From: Gaiellasilicea sp963763755
GTDB lineage: Bacteria; Actinomycetota; Thermoleophilia; Gaiellales; Gaiellaceae
Assembly (NCBI GenBank): GCA_963763755.1
Contig: CAVXQE010000010.1
Location: 248,001 to 312,000, forward strand
Direction: 5' to 3'
Length of the DNA: 64,000 nt
Position 1 is the first letter of the stretch, and each line of letters opens with the position of its first letter. Shown piece after piece: positions 24,724 to 32,450 of this stretch. The notes under the pieces were generated by a model. It was not told where the DNA came from. It made no database searches and saw only the letters and a list, made by a program, of their open reading frames with translations. Both the position numbers and the translations under genes were made by a program.

Positions 24724-26129
24724 ACCGTCACGTCGCCCTGATCGGCTTCATGGGCGCCGGCAAGTCGACGCTCGGCGCGACGCTCGCCGAGAGGCTCGGT
24801 CGGCCGTTCGTCGACGTCGACGGCGAGATCGAGCAGGTAGAGCCGATCGCGCGGATCTTCGAGACCGGCGGTGAAGCCGCCTTCCGGCTCCGCGAGTCGA
24901 AGCAGGCGGTCGACGCTCTGCGCTCGTCGACGCCGGCCGTGGTCGCGTTGGGCGGCGGCGCCGTCGGAACCGACCAGATCCGTTCAGCGCTGAGAGATCG
25001 TGCCGTGACCATCCTCGTCGAGATCGACGCCGAGGAGGCGTGGCGCCGCGTCGGCGGCAGCGACCGCCCGCTGGCGCAGGACGAGGCTGCCTTCCGGACG
25101 CTGTACGAGGAGCGTCAGCCGCTCTACGACGACGCCGCAGATGCACGTGCCCGCGATGTCGAGGGCGCTGTGCTCGCAGCAGGCGGGATCCACGTCGAGC
25201 TCGGCGCGCTCGAGCGGCTCGGCGAGCTCGTTCCCGGCGAGGGGCCAGTCGAGATCGTCAGCGACGCGCGCGTCGCCGGGATCTACGGCATGGACGTTCA
25301 GCTCGCCCTCGGAGCCCGCGCACGGGCGAGCCACGAGCTGGCGCCGGGAGAGCAGGCCAAGAACGTCGAGTCGCTCGAGGCTCTGTGGCACGCGCTCCGG
25401 TTGGAGCGCGGCGGCACGCTCGTCGCACTCGGCGGCGGCTGCACGACCGACGTCGCCGGCTTCGCGGCTGCGACGTACCTGCGCGGGATCGACTGGGTCG
25501 CCGTGCCGACGACCCTCGTCGGCCAGGTGGACGCGGCGATCGGCGGCAAGACCGCGATCGATCTGCCGGACGCCAAGAACCTCGTCGGCTCCTTTCACTG
25601 GCCGGTGCAGACGGTGATCGATCCCGCGACGCTCGAGACGCTTCCGGAGGCCGAGCTCGCGAATGGACGAGCGGAGGTCGTCAAGACGGGCCTGCTGGCA
25701 GGTGAGCCGTTCTGGGAGCTGCCTCTCGCCGAACAGGTGCGACGCACAGCTGCGTTCAAGACGGCTCTCTGCCTGCGCGATCCGTACGACCGCGGCGACC
25801 GTGCGCAGCTCAATCTCGGCCACACGTTCGCGCACGCGCTCGAAGCCGCGGCGGCGTTCGAGCTGCCGCACGGCCAGGCCGTCGCTCTGGGGCTGCTCGC
25901 CGCATTGCGGCTCTCGGGCCTCGACACCGAAGCCGTCGAGCGGGAGCTCCGGCCCGAGCCGGTGCGGGTGAACCGCGACGAGGCGTGGGCTGCCCTCTCG
26001 CGCGACAAGAAGGTGGTCGACGGCGTGCCGCGGCTCGTGCTGCTGGAGGCGCCGGGCCGTCCGAGGCTCGGCGTCGAGCTGCCCGCGGCCGAGGTCCGAG
26101 CGGCGCTCGACTCGCTGATCGCCGGATAG
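24705..26129 (+). CDS. aroK-aroB: Fused shikimate kinase / 3-dehydroquinate synthase
   Basis: A single frame of 474 residues joins two shikimate-pathway enzymes. Residues about 8-165 are shikimate kinase: Walker A GFMGAGKSTLG, DVDGEIE (shikimate-binding Asp), FRLRESKQAV, GGGAV, and the lid around SDRPL. Residues about 175-474 are 3-dehydroquinate synthase: LALGGGCTTDVAGFAAATY, VPTTLVGQVDAAIGGKTAID, the zinc ligands in NGRAEVVKTG, and LGHTFAHALE. The start is a GTG within the end of aroC. With aroE, aroC and aroQ around it, the block supplies five of the seven steps to chorismate. Fusion would keep enzyme stoichiometry fixed; the two steps are not consecutive. Confidence 0.93.
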   Translation: MATHALDRHVALIGFMGAGKSTLGATLAERLGRPFVDVDGEIEQVEPIARIFETGGEAAFRLRESKQAVDALRSSTPAVVALGGGAVGTDQIRSALRDRAVTILVEIDAEEAWRRVGGSDRPLAQDEAAFRTLYEERQPLYDDAADARARDVEGAVLAAGGIHVELGALERLGELVPGEGPVEIVSDARVAGIYGMDVQLALGARARASHELAPGEQAKNVESLEALWHALRLERGGTLVALGGGCTTDVAGFAAATYLRGIDWVAVPTTLVGQVDAAIGGKTAIDLPDAKNLVGSFHWPVQTVIDPATLETLPEAELANGRAEVVKTGLLAGEPFWELPLAEQVRRTAAFKTALCLRDPYDRGDRAQLNLGHTFAHALEAAAAFELPHGQAVALGLLAALRLSGLDTEAVERELRPEPVRVNRDEAWAALSRDKKVVDGVPRLVLLEAPGRPRLGVELPAAEVRAALDSLIAG

Positions 26130-26132
26130 AGT
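26127..26132 (+). promoter_or_regulatory. -10-like element TAGAGT before aroQ
   Basis: TAGAGT, overlapping the aroKB stop codon, ends 8 nt before the GTG of aroQ. This could give a separate leaderless aroQ-pepQ transcript. Confidence 0.35.
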
Positions 26133-26140
26133 CCGCGCCG

Positions 26141-26569
26141 GTGCGCATCGCCGTCCTCAACGGAGTCAACCTCGACGTGCTCGACCGGCGCGACGCCGTC
26201 CACTACGGCGGTCTCACGCTGGCCGACCTCGAGAGCCGCATCTACGCGTGGTCGAAGGAGTTCACGTGCACGACCAGGTGCCGCCAGACGAACCACGAGG
26301 GTCAGTTCGTCGACTGGTGCCACGACGCGCTCGACTGGGCCGACGGCGTGATCCTCAACCCGGGCGCGTGGTCGCACTACAGCTACGCGATCCGCGACGC
26401 GGTCGAGCTCTTCAAGGTCCCGGTCGTCGAGGTGCATCTCTCCAAGATCGAGGCCCGCGAGGAGTGGAGGCGTACGTCGGTGATCGGCGACCTGGCAACC
26501 AAGCGCGTCTCCGGCGAAGGCCCTGAGGGCTACCGGACGGCGATCGCGTTCCTGGCGGGTGCGAGTTGA
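26141..26569 (+). CDS. aroQ: Type II 3-dehydroquinate dehydratase
   Basis: Dehydrates 3-dehydroquinate to 3-dehydroshikimate. The 142-residue protein has the type II motifs in order: NGVNLDVLDRRD, the catalytic Tyr in AVHYGGLTL, TNHEGQFVDW, NPGAWSHYSYAIRDA, and VEVHLSKIEAREEWRRTS with the catalytic His. The loop FTCTTRCRQ adds two cysteines not usual in the family. It starts 11 nt after aroKB and its stop overlaps the TTG of the peptidase gene (TTGA), matching the yqhS-yqhT order of Bacillus. Confidence 0.93.
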   Translation: MRIAVLNGVNLDVLDRRDAVHYGGLTLADLESRIYAWSKEFTCTTRCRQTNHEGQFVDWCHDALDWADGVILNPGAWSHYSYAIRDAVELFKVPVVEVHLSKIEAREEWRRTSVIGDLATKRVSGEGPEGYRTAIAFLAGAS

Positions 26570-27606
26570 GCCGGATCGAACGCCTCGCCGCGCTTCTCGA
26601 CGAGCCGCTGCTCGTGACGAGCGGGGTCAACGTCCGCTATCTCACCGGCCTCTCGAGCTCGAACGCCGCGCTGCTCGTCGCCTCCGACGGCGACGCGACG
26701 CTCTTCACGGACTTCCGCTACGCCCAGAAGGCGAAGGACATCGAAGGCGTTCGCTTCGAGCAGACGGCGCGGGCCGTGATCGCCGATCTCGCGACGCGGC
26801 TCGCCGGCCGCACGATCGGGATCGAGGCGCACGTCCTCACCGTCGTGAGCCACGAGACCCTGAAGGAGGGTGGCGTCGAGACCGTGCAGGTGCAGGGTCT
26901 CGTCGAGCGCCTGCGTGCGGTGAAGGAGCCGGCCGAGATCGAGACGATTCGCGAGGCCGCAGCGATCTCCGACCTGATGTTCGCCGCGCTCGCGGAGGAG
27001 CGCTTCACCGGCCGGACGGAACGCGAGGTGGCGTGGCGAGTGCGCGAGCTCTTCCACGAGCACGGCTCGTCGGAGCTGGCGTTCGACACGATCGTCGCGG
27101 CGGCCGAGAACGGGGCAAGCCCCCACGCAGATGTGCGAGACGTCGAGATTCCCGCCAACACGCTGGTCACCATCGACGCCGGTTGTCGCGTGGACGGCTA
27201 TGCCTCGGACTGCACGCGCACCTTCGCGACGGGCGATCTCCCCGACGAGCTCGCGCGCGCCTACGAGGTGTGTCTCGAAGCGCAGCTGGCCGGACTCGAT
27301 GCGTTCGCGCCGGGAGCCAGCGGTCGTGACGTGGACGCAGCCGCGCGCGATGTGATCGCCGCTGCCGGGTGGGGCGAGCAGTTCGGGCACGGGCTCGGCC
27401 ATGGAATCGGGCTCGAGGTGCACGAGGCTCCGACGGTACGGGCGGAGTCGACCGACACGCTCGAGGCCGGCAACGTCGTCAGCTGCGAGCCGGGCATCTA
27501 CCTTCCCGGCGTAGGCGGCGTGCGGATCGAGGACATGGTGCTGGTGACCGATGACGGCCGCGAACGCCTGACCGAAGCCTCGAAGGAGCTGAGAACGGTC
27601 AGGTAA
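26566..27606 (+). CDS. M24 metallopeptidase, Xaa-Pro aminopeptidase/dipeptidase family
   Basis: A 346-residue cytoplasmic peptidase that probably cleaves X-Pro bonds. Residues 1-115 are the creatinase-like N-terminal domain. The pita-bread catalytic domain follows with all five metal ligands visible: Asp in TIDAGCRVDGY, Asp in SDCTRTF, His in GHGIGLEVHE, Glu in SCEPGIY and Glu in GVRIEDMV. The start is a TTG overlapping the aroQ stop. The next gene, efp, follows after 12 nt. The aroQ-pepQ-efp order is widely conserved in Gram-positive bacteria, which supports the assignment. Confidence 0.92.
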   Translation: MSRIERLAALLDEPLLVTSGVNVRYLTGLSSSNAALLVASDGDATLFTDFRYAQKAKDIEGVRFEQTARAVIADLATRLAGRTIGIEAHVLTVVSHETLKEGGVETVQVQGLVERLRAVKEPAEIETIREAAAISDLMFAALAEERFTGRTEREVAWRVRELFHEHGSSELAFDTIVAAAENGASPHADVRDVEIPANTLVTIDAGCRVDGYASDCTRTFATGDLPDELARAYEVCLEAQLAGLDAFAPGASGRDVDAAARDVIAAAGWGEQFGHGLGHGIGLEVHEAPTVRAESTDTLEAGNVVSCEPGIYLPGVGGVRIEDMVLVTDDGRERLTEASKELRTVR

Positions 27607-27618
27607 CCTGCCCCGCCT

Positions 27619-28184
27619 GTGGCAGACGTCATTTCCACGAACGAGTTCAAGACGGGGATGCACATCGAGCTCGAGGGCTCGGTGTGGCGGATCGTCGATT
27701 TCCAGCACGTCAAGCCCGGCAAGGGCGGCGCCTTCGTCCGCACGAAGGTGAAGAGCATCAACTCTGGCTCGGTCGTCGACAAGACCTTCCGGGCCGGGGA
27801 GAAGTTCCCGCGCGTCTACACCGAGGTCAAGAACATGCAGTACCTGTACGACTCGGGCGACGAGGTCGTGTTCATGGACGAGCAGACGTACGAGCAGATG
27901 TCGCTGCCGCACGCCTCGCTGGAGACCGAGCTCCCGTACATGCAGCCCTCGACGCCGGTGCAGCTCCTCTTCGTCGGCGGGCAGCCCAGCGGCGTGCAGC
28001 TCCCATCGTCGATCGAGCTCTCCGTCACCGACACCGAGCCCGGCGTCAAGGGCGACACGGTCTCGAACGTGACGAAGCCGGCGACGCTCGAGACAGGCGC
28101 GGTCGTCCAGGTGCCGCTCTTCGTCAACGTGGGCGACCGGATCAAGGTCGATCCCCGCGAAGGCCGCTACATCTCCGCGCCTGA
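27619..28184 (+). CDS. efp: Translation elongation factor P (3' end likely altered by an indel)
   Basis: Relieves ribosome stalling at polyproline. The protein starts MADVISTNEFKTGMHIELEG and has all three barrel domains. The modified loop at about residues 29-38 reads VKPGKGGAFV, with Lys at the position that carries modifications in other species. Normal EF-P ends near YxSRA. Here the frame reads YISAPEMVAH and runs on to a stop at 28336-28338. One added base after position 28176 would give YISRA and a TGA at 28182-28184, so I set the end there. The extra 50 codons run into a structured non-coding element and are unlike any EF-P tail. Confidence 0.85.
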
Positions 28185-28211
28185 GATGGTCGCGCACTCC
28201 GACCGAGCAGC

Positions 28212-28349
28212 GACCTTGTGCTCAAGTCGGCACACTCTCTGTGACACACAAGCGGCGATGCCGAGCACATGTGCGGCAACACGTGGCCTCGACGTGTCGC
28301 CATGCTCGGTGGGCGAGACTGAGCTTGTGGTTATCTGAAACACAAGGTC
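28212..28349. repeat. 138-nt nested inverted-repeat element between efp and the BCCP fusion gene
   Basis: The outer 9-bp arms GACCTTGTG (28212-28220) and CACAAGGTC (28341-28349) enclose further nested pairs. These are CACAAGC/GCTTGTG (28247-28253 with 28323-28329), CCGAGCA/TGCTCGG (28261-28267 with 28303-28309), and GGC..ACACG with CGTGT..GCC around a 9-nt loop near 28288. The element looks less GC-rich than its surroundings. It could be a MITE-like insertion with terminal inverted repeats, a terminator for efp, or an independent structured RNA. I see no target-site duplication. Confidence 0.5.
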
Positions 28350-28370
28350 TCCAGGTCGCGCGGCACTCGG

Positions 28371-28376
28371 TAGGCT
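28371..28376 (+). promoter_or_regulatory. -10 element TAGGCT for the BCCP fusion gene
   Basis: TAGGCT ends 7 nt before the GTG at 28384. It is the same hexamer found upstream of mnmA and steB. Confidence 0.45.
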
Positions 28377-28383
28377 GCCGCTC

Positions 28384-30180
28384 GTGCCGCGCCTCATCGA
28401 CACCACTATCCGCCTGCTCTCGCAGGAGCCGCTGGCGGGCAAGGTCCCGACCGGAGAGCTGCTCGGGATCGCCGAGGTGCTGGACAAGGCGGGCTTCGCC
28501 TGCCTCGAGATCTCGGGCGGCGGCGTCTTCGACACCGCGGTGAGGCGGGGCGTCGAGAGCCCGTGGGAGCGCATCCGGGCTCTGAAGGCCCGGACGACCA
28601 CGCCGCTCGGACTGGCGCTGCGCGGGCGCTTCCTCGTCGGCTCGCGCCCGGTGGGATCGGACTTCGTGCGCCGGTTCGTCTCCTCCGCCGCCGAGAACGG
28701 CGTCGACATCTTTCGCCTGCACGACCCGCTCAACGACGTCTCGAACCTGCGCGATCCCGGTGAGGCGATCGTCGACGCGGGCAAGGAGTTCCACGCCGGC
28801 CTCGTGTACAGCCCCGGTGACCCGGGCGCGATGGACCAGCTCGTCGAACAGGCGAAGGAGCTGCCCGACATCAAGGCAACACGTGCCCTCGTGCACGATC
28901 CGAGCGGCGGTCTCGAGCCGCACCAGGCCGCCGAGCTCGTCGGACGGGTCAAGGAGGCGTCGGGCCTGCCCGTCGGCTTCTACTGCCAGGGAGCGGGCGG
29001 TAGCGGCCTCGCCGACTCGCTCGAGGCGGCGCGCGCCGGCGCCGATCTGATCGCCTGCGCGATCTATCCGCTCGCGCTCTCCCTCCATCGTGTCGCCGGC
29101 GAGTCGCTCGCGTCCGCGCTGGCCGGGATGGGACTCGACACGGGCGTCGACGTCGCCCGTCTGTGGGAGGCATCGGACCTCGTCGACGAGCACATCGGCG
29201 ACGAGATCGTGACGCCGCACGCGCCGCGGCTGGCGGTGCGGGCAGCGGAGTACGACCTGCCGACCGGGCTCGTCGCGGCGCTCGACACCCACCTGCGCGC
29301 CAACGCCTCCGGCGACCGGCTGCTCGAGACGCTCGAGGAGCTCCAGGCGATCCGCCGCGAGACCGGCTGGCCTCCGCTCGCGGCCCCGATCGGGCAGATC
29401 CTCGCCTCGCAGGCCCTGATCCACGTTCTCTCTGCTCGCCGCTACGGCACGGTCGTCGACGAGTTTCGGGCACTCGTCCAGGGCGGCTTCGGCCGGCCGC
29501 CCGGCTCGATCGACCCGACCGTCGAGAGGGCCGTCGCGCTCCTCTCCGACGGCATGCCGCTGGAAGACGATCCGCCCACGGCGGAGGACGTGCGCCAGGA
29601 GGCCGAGGGGCTTGCGGCGAGCGAGGAGGAGCTCGTCCTGATTGCGCTCTTCGGCGACGACGCCGAGACGCTGCTGCGCACGATCCGCGCGCGCCACACA
29701 CGAGACGACCGCGGCGAGACCACGCTCGAGGAGACGCGCGAGCAGCGGATTCGCGAGCTCGTCCGGATCGTGCAGGACAGCGGCGTCGCCGAGGTGGAGA
29801 TCGAGGACGAGGGGATGCGCGTGTCCGTGCGCAGGGCCGACGAGCGCCAGGCGCAGCAGCCTGCCCCGCTGGCCGAGGACGACGAGTCCGAGCTGCCGGT
29901 GGTGCCGGCTGCGGCGGCCGGGTTGATCCGGGTCGAGTCCCCGATGGTCGGTGTCTTCTACCGCTCCCCGGAGCCGGGCACACCGTCCTTCGTCGAGATC
30001 GGGGACGTCGTCGCACCCGGGCAGACGCTCTGTCTGCTGGAGGCGATGAAGCTCTTCAACGAGCTGAAGTCCGAGGCGGCGGGCCGCGTTGTCACGGTGC
30101 ATGCCGAGAACGGCAAGCCCGTCGAGTTCGGACAGCTCCTGTTCGAGCTCGAGCCGATCGTCGCGCCGCCGGTCCTCTGA
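28384..30180 (+). CDS. Carboxyltransferase-like protein fused to a biotin carrier domain
   Basis: A 598-residue protein. Residues about 1-430 align along their length with the carboxyltransferase of oxaloacetate decarboxylase / pyruvate carboxylase (LIDTTIR; GGGVFDTAVRRG; ENGVDIFRLHDPLNDVSNL; PIGQILASQALIHVLS). The active site is changed. The carbamylated Lys of IKD is His171 in ALVHDPSGG, and the metal-binding HxH before TTG/TSG is replaced by FYCQGAGGSG (residues 199-208). Residues about 515-598 are an AccB-type carrier domain (SPMVGVFYRSPEPG) with the biotinyl Lys556 in EAMKL. It overlaps accC by one base. The carrier domain should work with AccC. Whether the first domain has any carboxyl transfer activity is doubtful. 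Confidence 0.88.
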   Translation: MPRLIDTTIRLLSQEPLAGKVPTGELLGIAEVLDKAGFACLEISGGGVFDTAVRRGVESPWERIRALKARTTTPLGLALRGRFLVGSRPVGSDFVRRFVSSAAENGVDIFRLHDPLNDVSNLRDPGEAIVDAGKEFHAGLVYSPGDPGAMDQLVEQAKELPDIKATRALVHDPSGGLEPHQAAELVGRVKEASGLPVGFYCQGAGGSGLADSLEAARAGADLIACAIYPLALSLHRVAGESLASALAGMGLDTGVDVARLWEASDLVDEHIGDEIVTPHAPRLAVRAAEYDLPTGLVAALDTHLRANASGDRLLETLEELQAIRRETGWPPLAAPIGQILASQALIHVLSARRYGTVVDEFRALVQGGFGRPPGSIDPTVERAVALLSDGMPLEDDPPTAEDVRQEAEGLAASEEELVLIALFGDDAETLLRTIRARHTRDDRGETTLEETREQRIRELVRIVQDSGVAEVEIEDEGMRVSVRRADERQAQQPAPLAEDDESELPVVPAAAAGLIRVESPMVGVFYRSPEPGTPSFVEIGDVVAPGQTLCLLEAMKLFNELKSEAAGRVVTVHAENGKPVEFGQLLFELEPIVAPPVL

Positions 30181-31547
30181 TGTTCTCGCGTGTCCTGGTC
30201 GCAAATCGCGGTGAGATCGCAGTCCGCGTGATCCGCGCGATCCACGAGCTCGGGGCAGAGGCGGTCGCCGTCTACTCCACCGCCGACCATGACGCGCTGC
30301 ACGTCCGGCTCGCGGACCGGGCCGTCTGCATCGGCCCGCCTTCGGCGTCCGAGAGCTACCTCCGGATCTCGAACGTGATCGCCGCCGCCGAGACGACCGG
30401 CTGCGAGGCGATTCACCCCGGCTACGGCTTCCTGTCCGAGAATCCGGCCTTCGTGCGCGCGTGCGAGGAGAACGATCTCGTCTTCGTCGGGCCGGACGCG
30501 GACGTGATGGAGCGGATGGGCGACAAGGCGCGCGCCAAGGCCGAGATGAAGGCGGCCGGCGTGCCGCTCGTGCCGGGAACCGAGGGTAAGGCGACGCTGG
30601 ACGAGGTGCGGGCAGCCGCGGCCGAGCTCGGCTTCCCCGTCCTGTTGAAGGCGGTCTCCGGCGGCGGCGGCAAGGGCATGCGGCTGGTGCACGAGCCCGA
30701 GGAGCTCGAGGCCGCCTACTCGACGGCGAGCGTCGAGGCCGACGCGGCGTTCTCGGACGGGTCGCTCTACGTCGAGAAAGCGCTCGTCCCCGCGCGCCAC
30801 GTCGAGATCCAGGTGCTCTGCGACAAGGACGGCGGCGTGCTGACGCTCGGCGAGCGCGAGTGCTCGATCCAGCGGCGGCACCAGAAGCTCGTCGAGGAGT
30901 CTCCTTCGCCGGCTCTCGATCCCGACACCCGCGAGGAGATGGAAGCGGCGGCCGAGCGCGCGTGCCGCACGATCGGCTACGAGAACGCGGGCACGTTCGA
31001 GTTCCTGCTCGGCGCGGACGGCACCTTCCACTTCATCGAGCTGAACGCACGCCTTCAGGTCGAGCACCCGGTCAGCGAGATCGTGACCGGGATCGACATC
31101 GTGCGCCAGCAGCTCCGCATCGCCGCCGGGGAGCCACTGCCGGTCACGGGCCGGGCGCCGCGGCGCGGCCACGCGATCGAGATCCGCCTCAATGCGGAGG
31201 ATCCGGCCAACGGCTTCGCGCCCGCTCCGGGCACGATCAAGCGCTTCCGGCCGCCGCTCGGGCCGGGTGTCAGGATCGACACGCATCTCGAGGAGGGGTC
31301 GACGGTCTCGCCCTACTACGACTCGCTGATCGCGAAGCTCGTCGTGTGGGCCGAGGACCGGCCGGCGGCGATCGCTCGCGGCCTGCGGGCGCTCGGCGAG
31401 ATCGAGCTCGGCGGCATCCCGACGACACGTGAGCTCGCGCTCGACATCCTGCGCTCGGACGAGTTCGTCAGCGGCGAGTACTCGACGAGCTTCCTGGAGG
31501 AAATGGGGAGCCGCCTGCCCGCACTGGCGGGCGTGGACGCATCGTGA
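30180..31547 (+). CDS. accC: Biotin carboxylase subunit of acetyl-CoA (or acyl-CoA) carboxylase
   Basis: ATP-dependent carboxylation of biotin on the carrier protein. The 455-residue protein has the full ATP-grasp architecture: VLVANRGEIAVRVIRA, the pre-grasp HPGYGFLSENPAF, the glycine-rich loop SGGGGKGMRLV, ERECSIQRRHQKLVEE, and the catalytic ELNARLQVEHPVSE followed by the C-terminal IEIRLNAEDP. It starts in an ATG overlapping the stop of the BCCP fusion gene and overlaps asp23 by 4 nt. No accA or accD lies in the window, so the true carboxyltransferase subunits must be encoded elsewhere. Confidence 0.95.
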   Translation: MFSRVLVANRGEIAVRVIRAIHELGAEAVAVYSTADHDALHVRLADRAVCIGPPSASESYLRISNVIAAAETTGCEAIHPGYGFLSENPAFVRACEENDLVFVGPDADVMERMGDKARAKAEMKAAGVPLVPGTEGKATLDEVRAAAAELGFPVLLKAVSGGGGKGMRLVHEPEELEAAYSTASVEADAAFSDGSLYVEKALVPARHVEIQVLCDKDGGVLTLGERECSIQRRHQKLVEESPSPALDPDTREEMEAAAERACRTIGYENAGTFEFLLGADGTFHFIELNARLQVEHPVSEIVTGIDIVRQQLRIAAGEPLPVTGRAPRRGHAIEIRLNAEDPANGFAPAPGTIKRFRPPLGPGVRIDTHLEEGSTVSPYYDSLIAKLVVWAEDRPAAIARGLRALGEIELGGIPTTRELALDILRSDEFVSGEYSTSFLEEMGSRLPALAGVDAS

Positions 31548-31855
31548 GCCGCGACGGGCACACCATTCACGGGCCGGTCGGCACGATCCGGATCGACAGC
31601 GGCGCGCTCGCCGCACTTGTGATCGCCGCCGCGGAGCTCGTCGAGGGTGCCCGCGTCGCGCGTCCGAGGCGCGGGCTCGACATCGTCGTCACAGACGGCA
31701 AGGCGCGCGTTGAGCTGGAGCTCGCCGCGACCTACGGGACGGTGTTGCCCGGCCTCGGACGCGAGGTACAGGCGAATGTGGCGGGCGTCTTGCGCGACTC
31801 GGCCGGGCTCAGCGTGGACGCCGTCGACGTCTCGATCGAGGAGCTCGACGGATGA
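31544..31855 (+). CDS. Asp23/Gls24 (YqhY-type) family protein
   Basis: A 103-residue protein of the Asp23 family: GTIRIDSGALAALVIAAAEL at the start, the central beta strands RGLDIVVTDGKARVELELAA, and the closing QANVAGVLRDSAGLSVDAVDV. The family is linked to envelope stress in Firmicutes, and in Bacillus the homologue yqhY lies after accBC and affects lipid synthesis. The gene order accC-yqhY-nusB is the same here. Start and stop each overlap the neighbouring genes by 4 nt. Confidence 0.85.
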   Translation: MSRDGHTIHGPVGTIRIDSGALAALVIAAAELVEGARVARPRRGLDIVVTDGKARVELELAATYGTVLPGLGREVQANVAGVLRDSAGLSVDAVDVSIEELDG

Positions 31856-32247
31856 CCACCGGCCGCAGGCAGGCGAGGCGCACGGCGCTCTTTCTGCTGT
31901 ACCAGTGGGACCTCACCGGGCAGCCGCTGACGGCGCTCTACGAGGGCGAGCCGGACGCGTTCGCACTCGATCTCGCCGAGGCCGTCTCGGCGCACGCCGA
32001 GGAGCTCGACCGCCGCATCACCGAGAGCGCGGAAGGCTGGACCGCCGACCGTCTGGGTACGCTCGAGCGGAACATTCTGCGGATCGGGATCCACGAGCTC
32101 GAGGAGGAAAGCGTGCCGCCGGAAGTGGCGATGAACGAGGCCGTTGTGCTGGCGAAGCGGTACGCGTCCGAGGACGCGGGACGGCTCGTGAACGGGATCC
32201 TGGCGCGCGTGGCCAGAGAGAAGGGACACAGCGAGGAGGTTGCATGA
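31852..32247 (+). CDS. nusB: Transcription antitermination factor NusB
   Basis: All-helical protein of 131 residues that joins NusE/S10 in rRNA antitermination complexes. It starts with GRRQARRTALFLLYQWD, typical of NusB, and has LERNILRIGIHEL in the middle and VAMNEAVVLAKRYASEDAGR-type residues before NGILARVA at the end. It overlaps asp23 upstream and the small downstream gene by 4 nt, so expression is coupled through the whole acc operon. Confidence 0.94.
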   Translation: MTTGRRQARRTALFLLYQWDLTGQPLTALYEGEPDAFALDLAEAVSAHAEELDRRITESAEGWTADRLGTLERNILRIGIHELEEESVPPEVAMNEAVVLAKRYASEDAGRLVNGILARVAREKGHSEEVA

Positions 32248-32450
32248 GCGGGACGGCCGACGAAGCGCTGGCGCGCGCCGAGGAGCTCCTCGAGCGCCTG
32301 AAGGCGACGCGTGACGAGCTGGAGAAGCTCGCTGCGGCTGAGGATGCCGAGTCGGCAGTCGAGGTGCTGACGGAGCTCGCCGACCTGGCGAAGGAAGTCG
32401 AGGCAGAGCTCGCCAAGGCGCGGGCCCGAGCAGATGCCCCGCAGCCCTGA
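32244..32450 (+). CDS. Small helical protein at the xseB position
   Basis: A 68-residue, highly charged, alpha-helical protein (EALARAEELLERLKATRDEL, then ELADLAKEVEAELAKARAR). It sits between nusB and the polyprenyl synthase gene, exactly where Bacillus has xseB, the small subunit of exonuclease VII. XseB is also a short two-helix protein, so homology is possible, but the usual XseB motifs are weak and no xseA is adjacent. The ATG overlaps the nusB stop, and the 3' end overlaps the next gene by 17 nt. Confidence 0.6.
   Translation: MSGTADEALARAEELLERLKATRDELEKLAAAEDAESAVEVLTELADLAKEVEAELAKARARADAPQP

Noticed and set aside
28185..28338. C-terminal extension of EF-P
   Set aside because: Unlike any EF-P tail and encoded by the inverted-repeat element. 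One missing base explains it.
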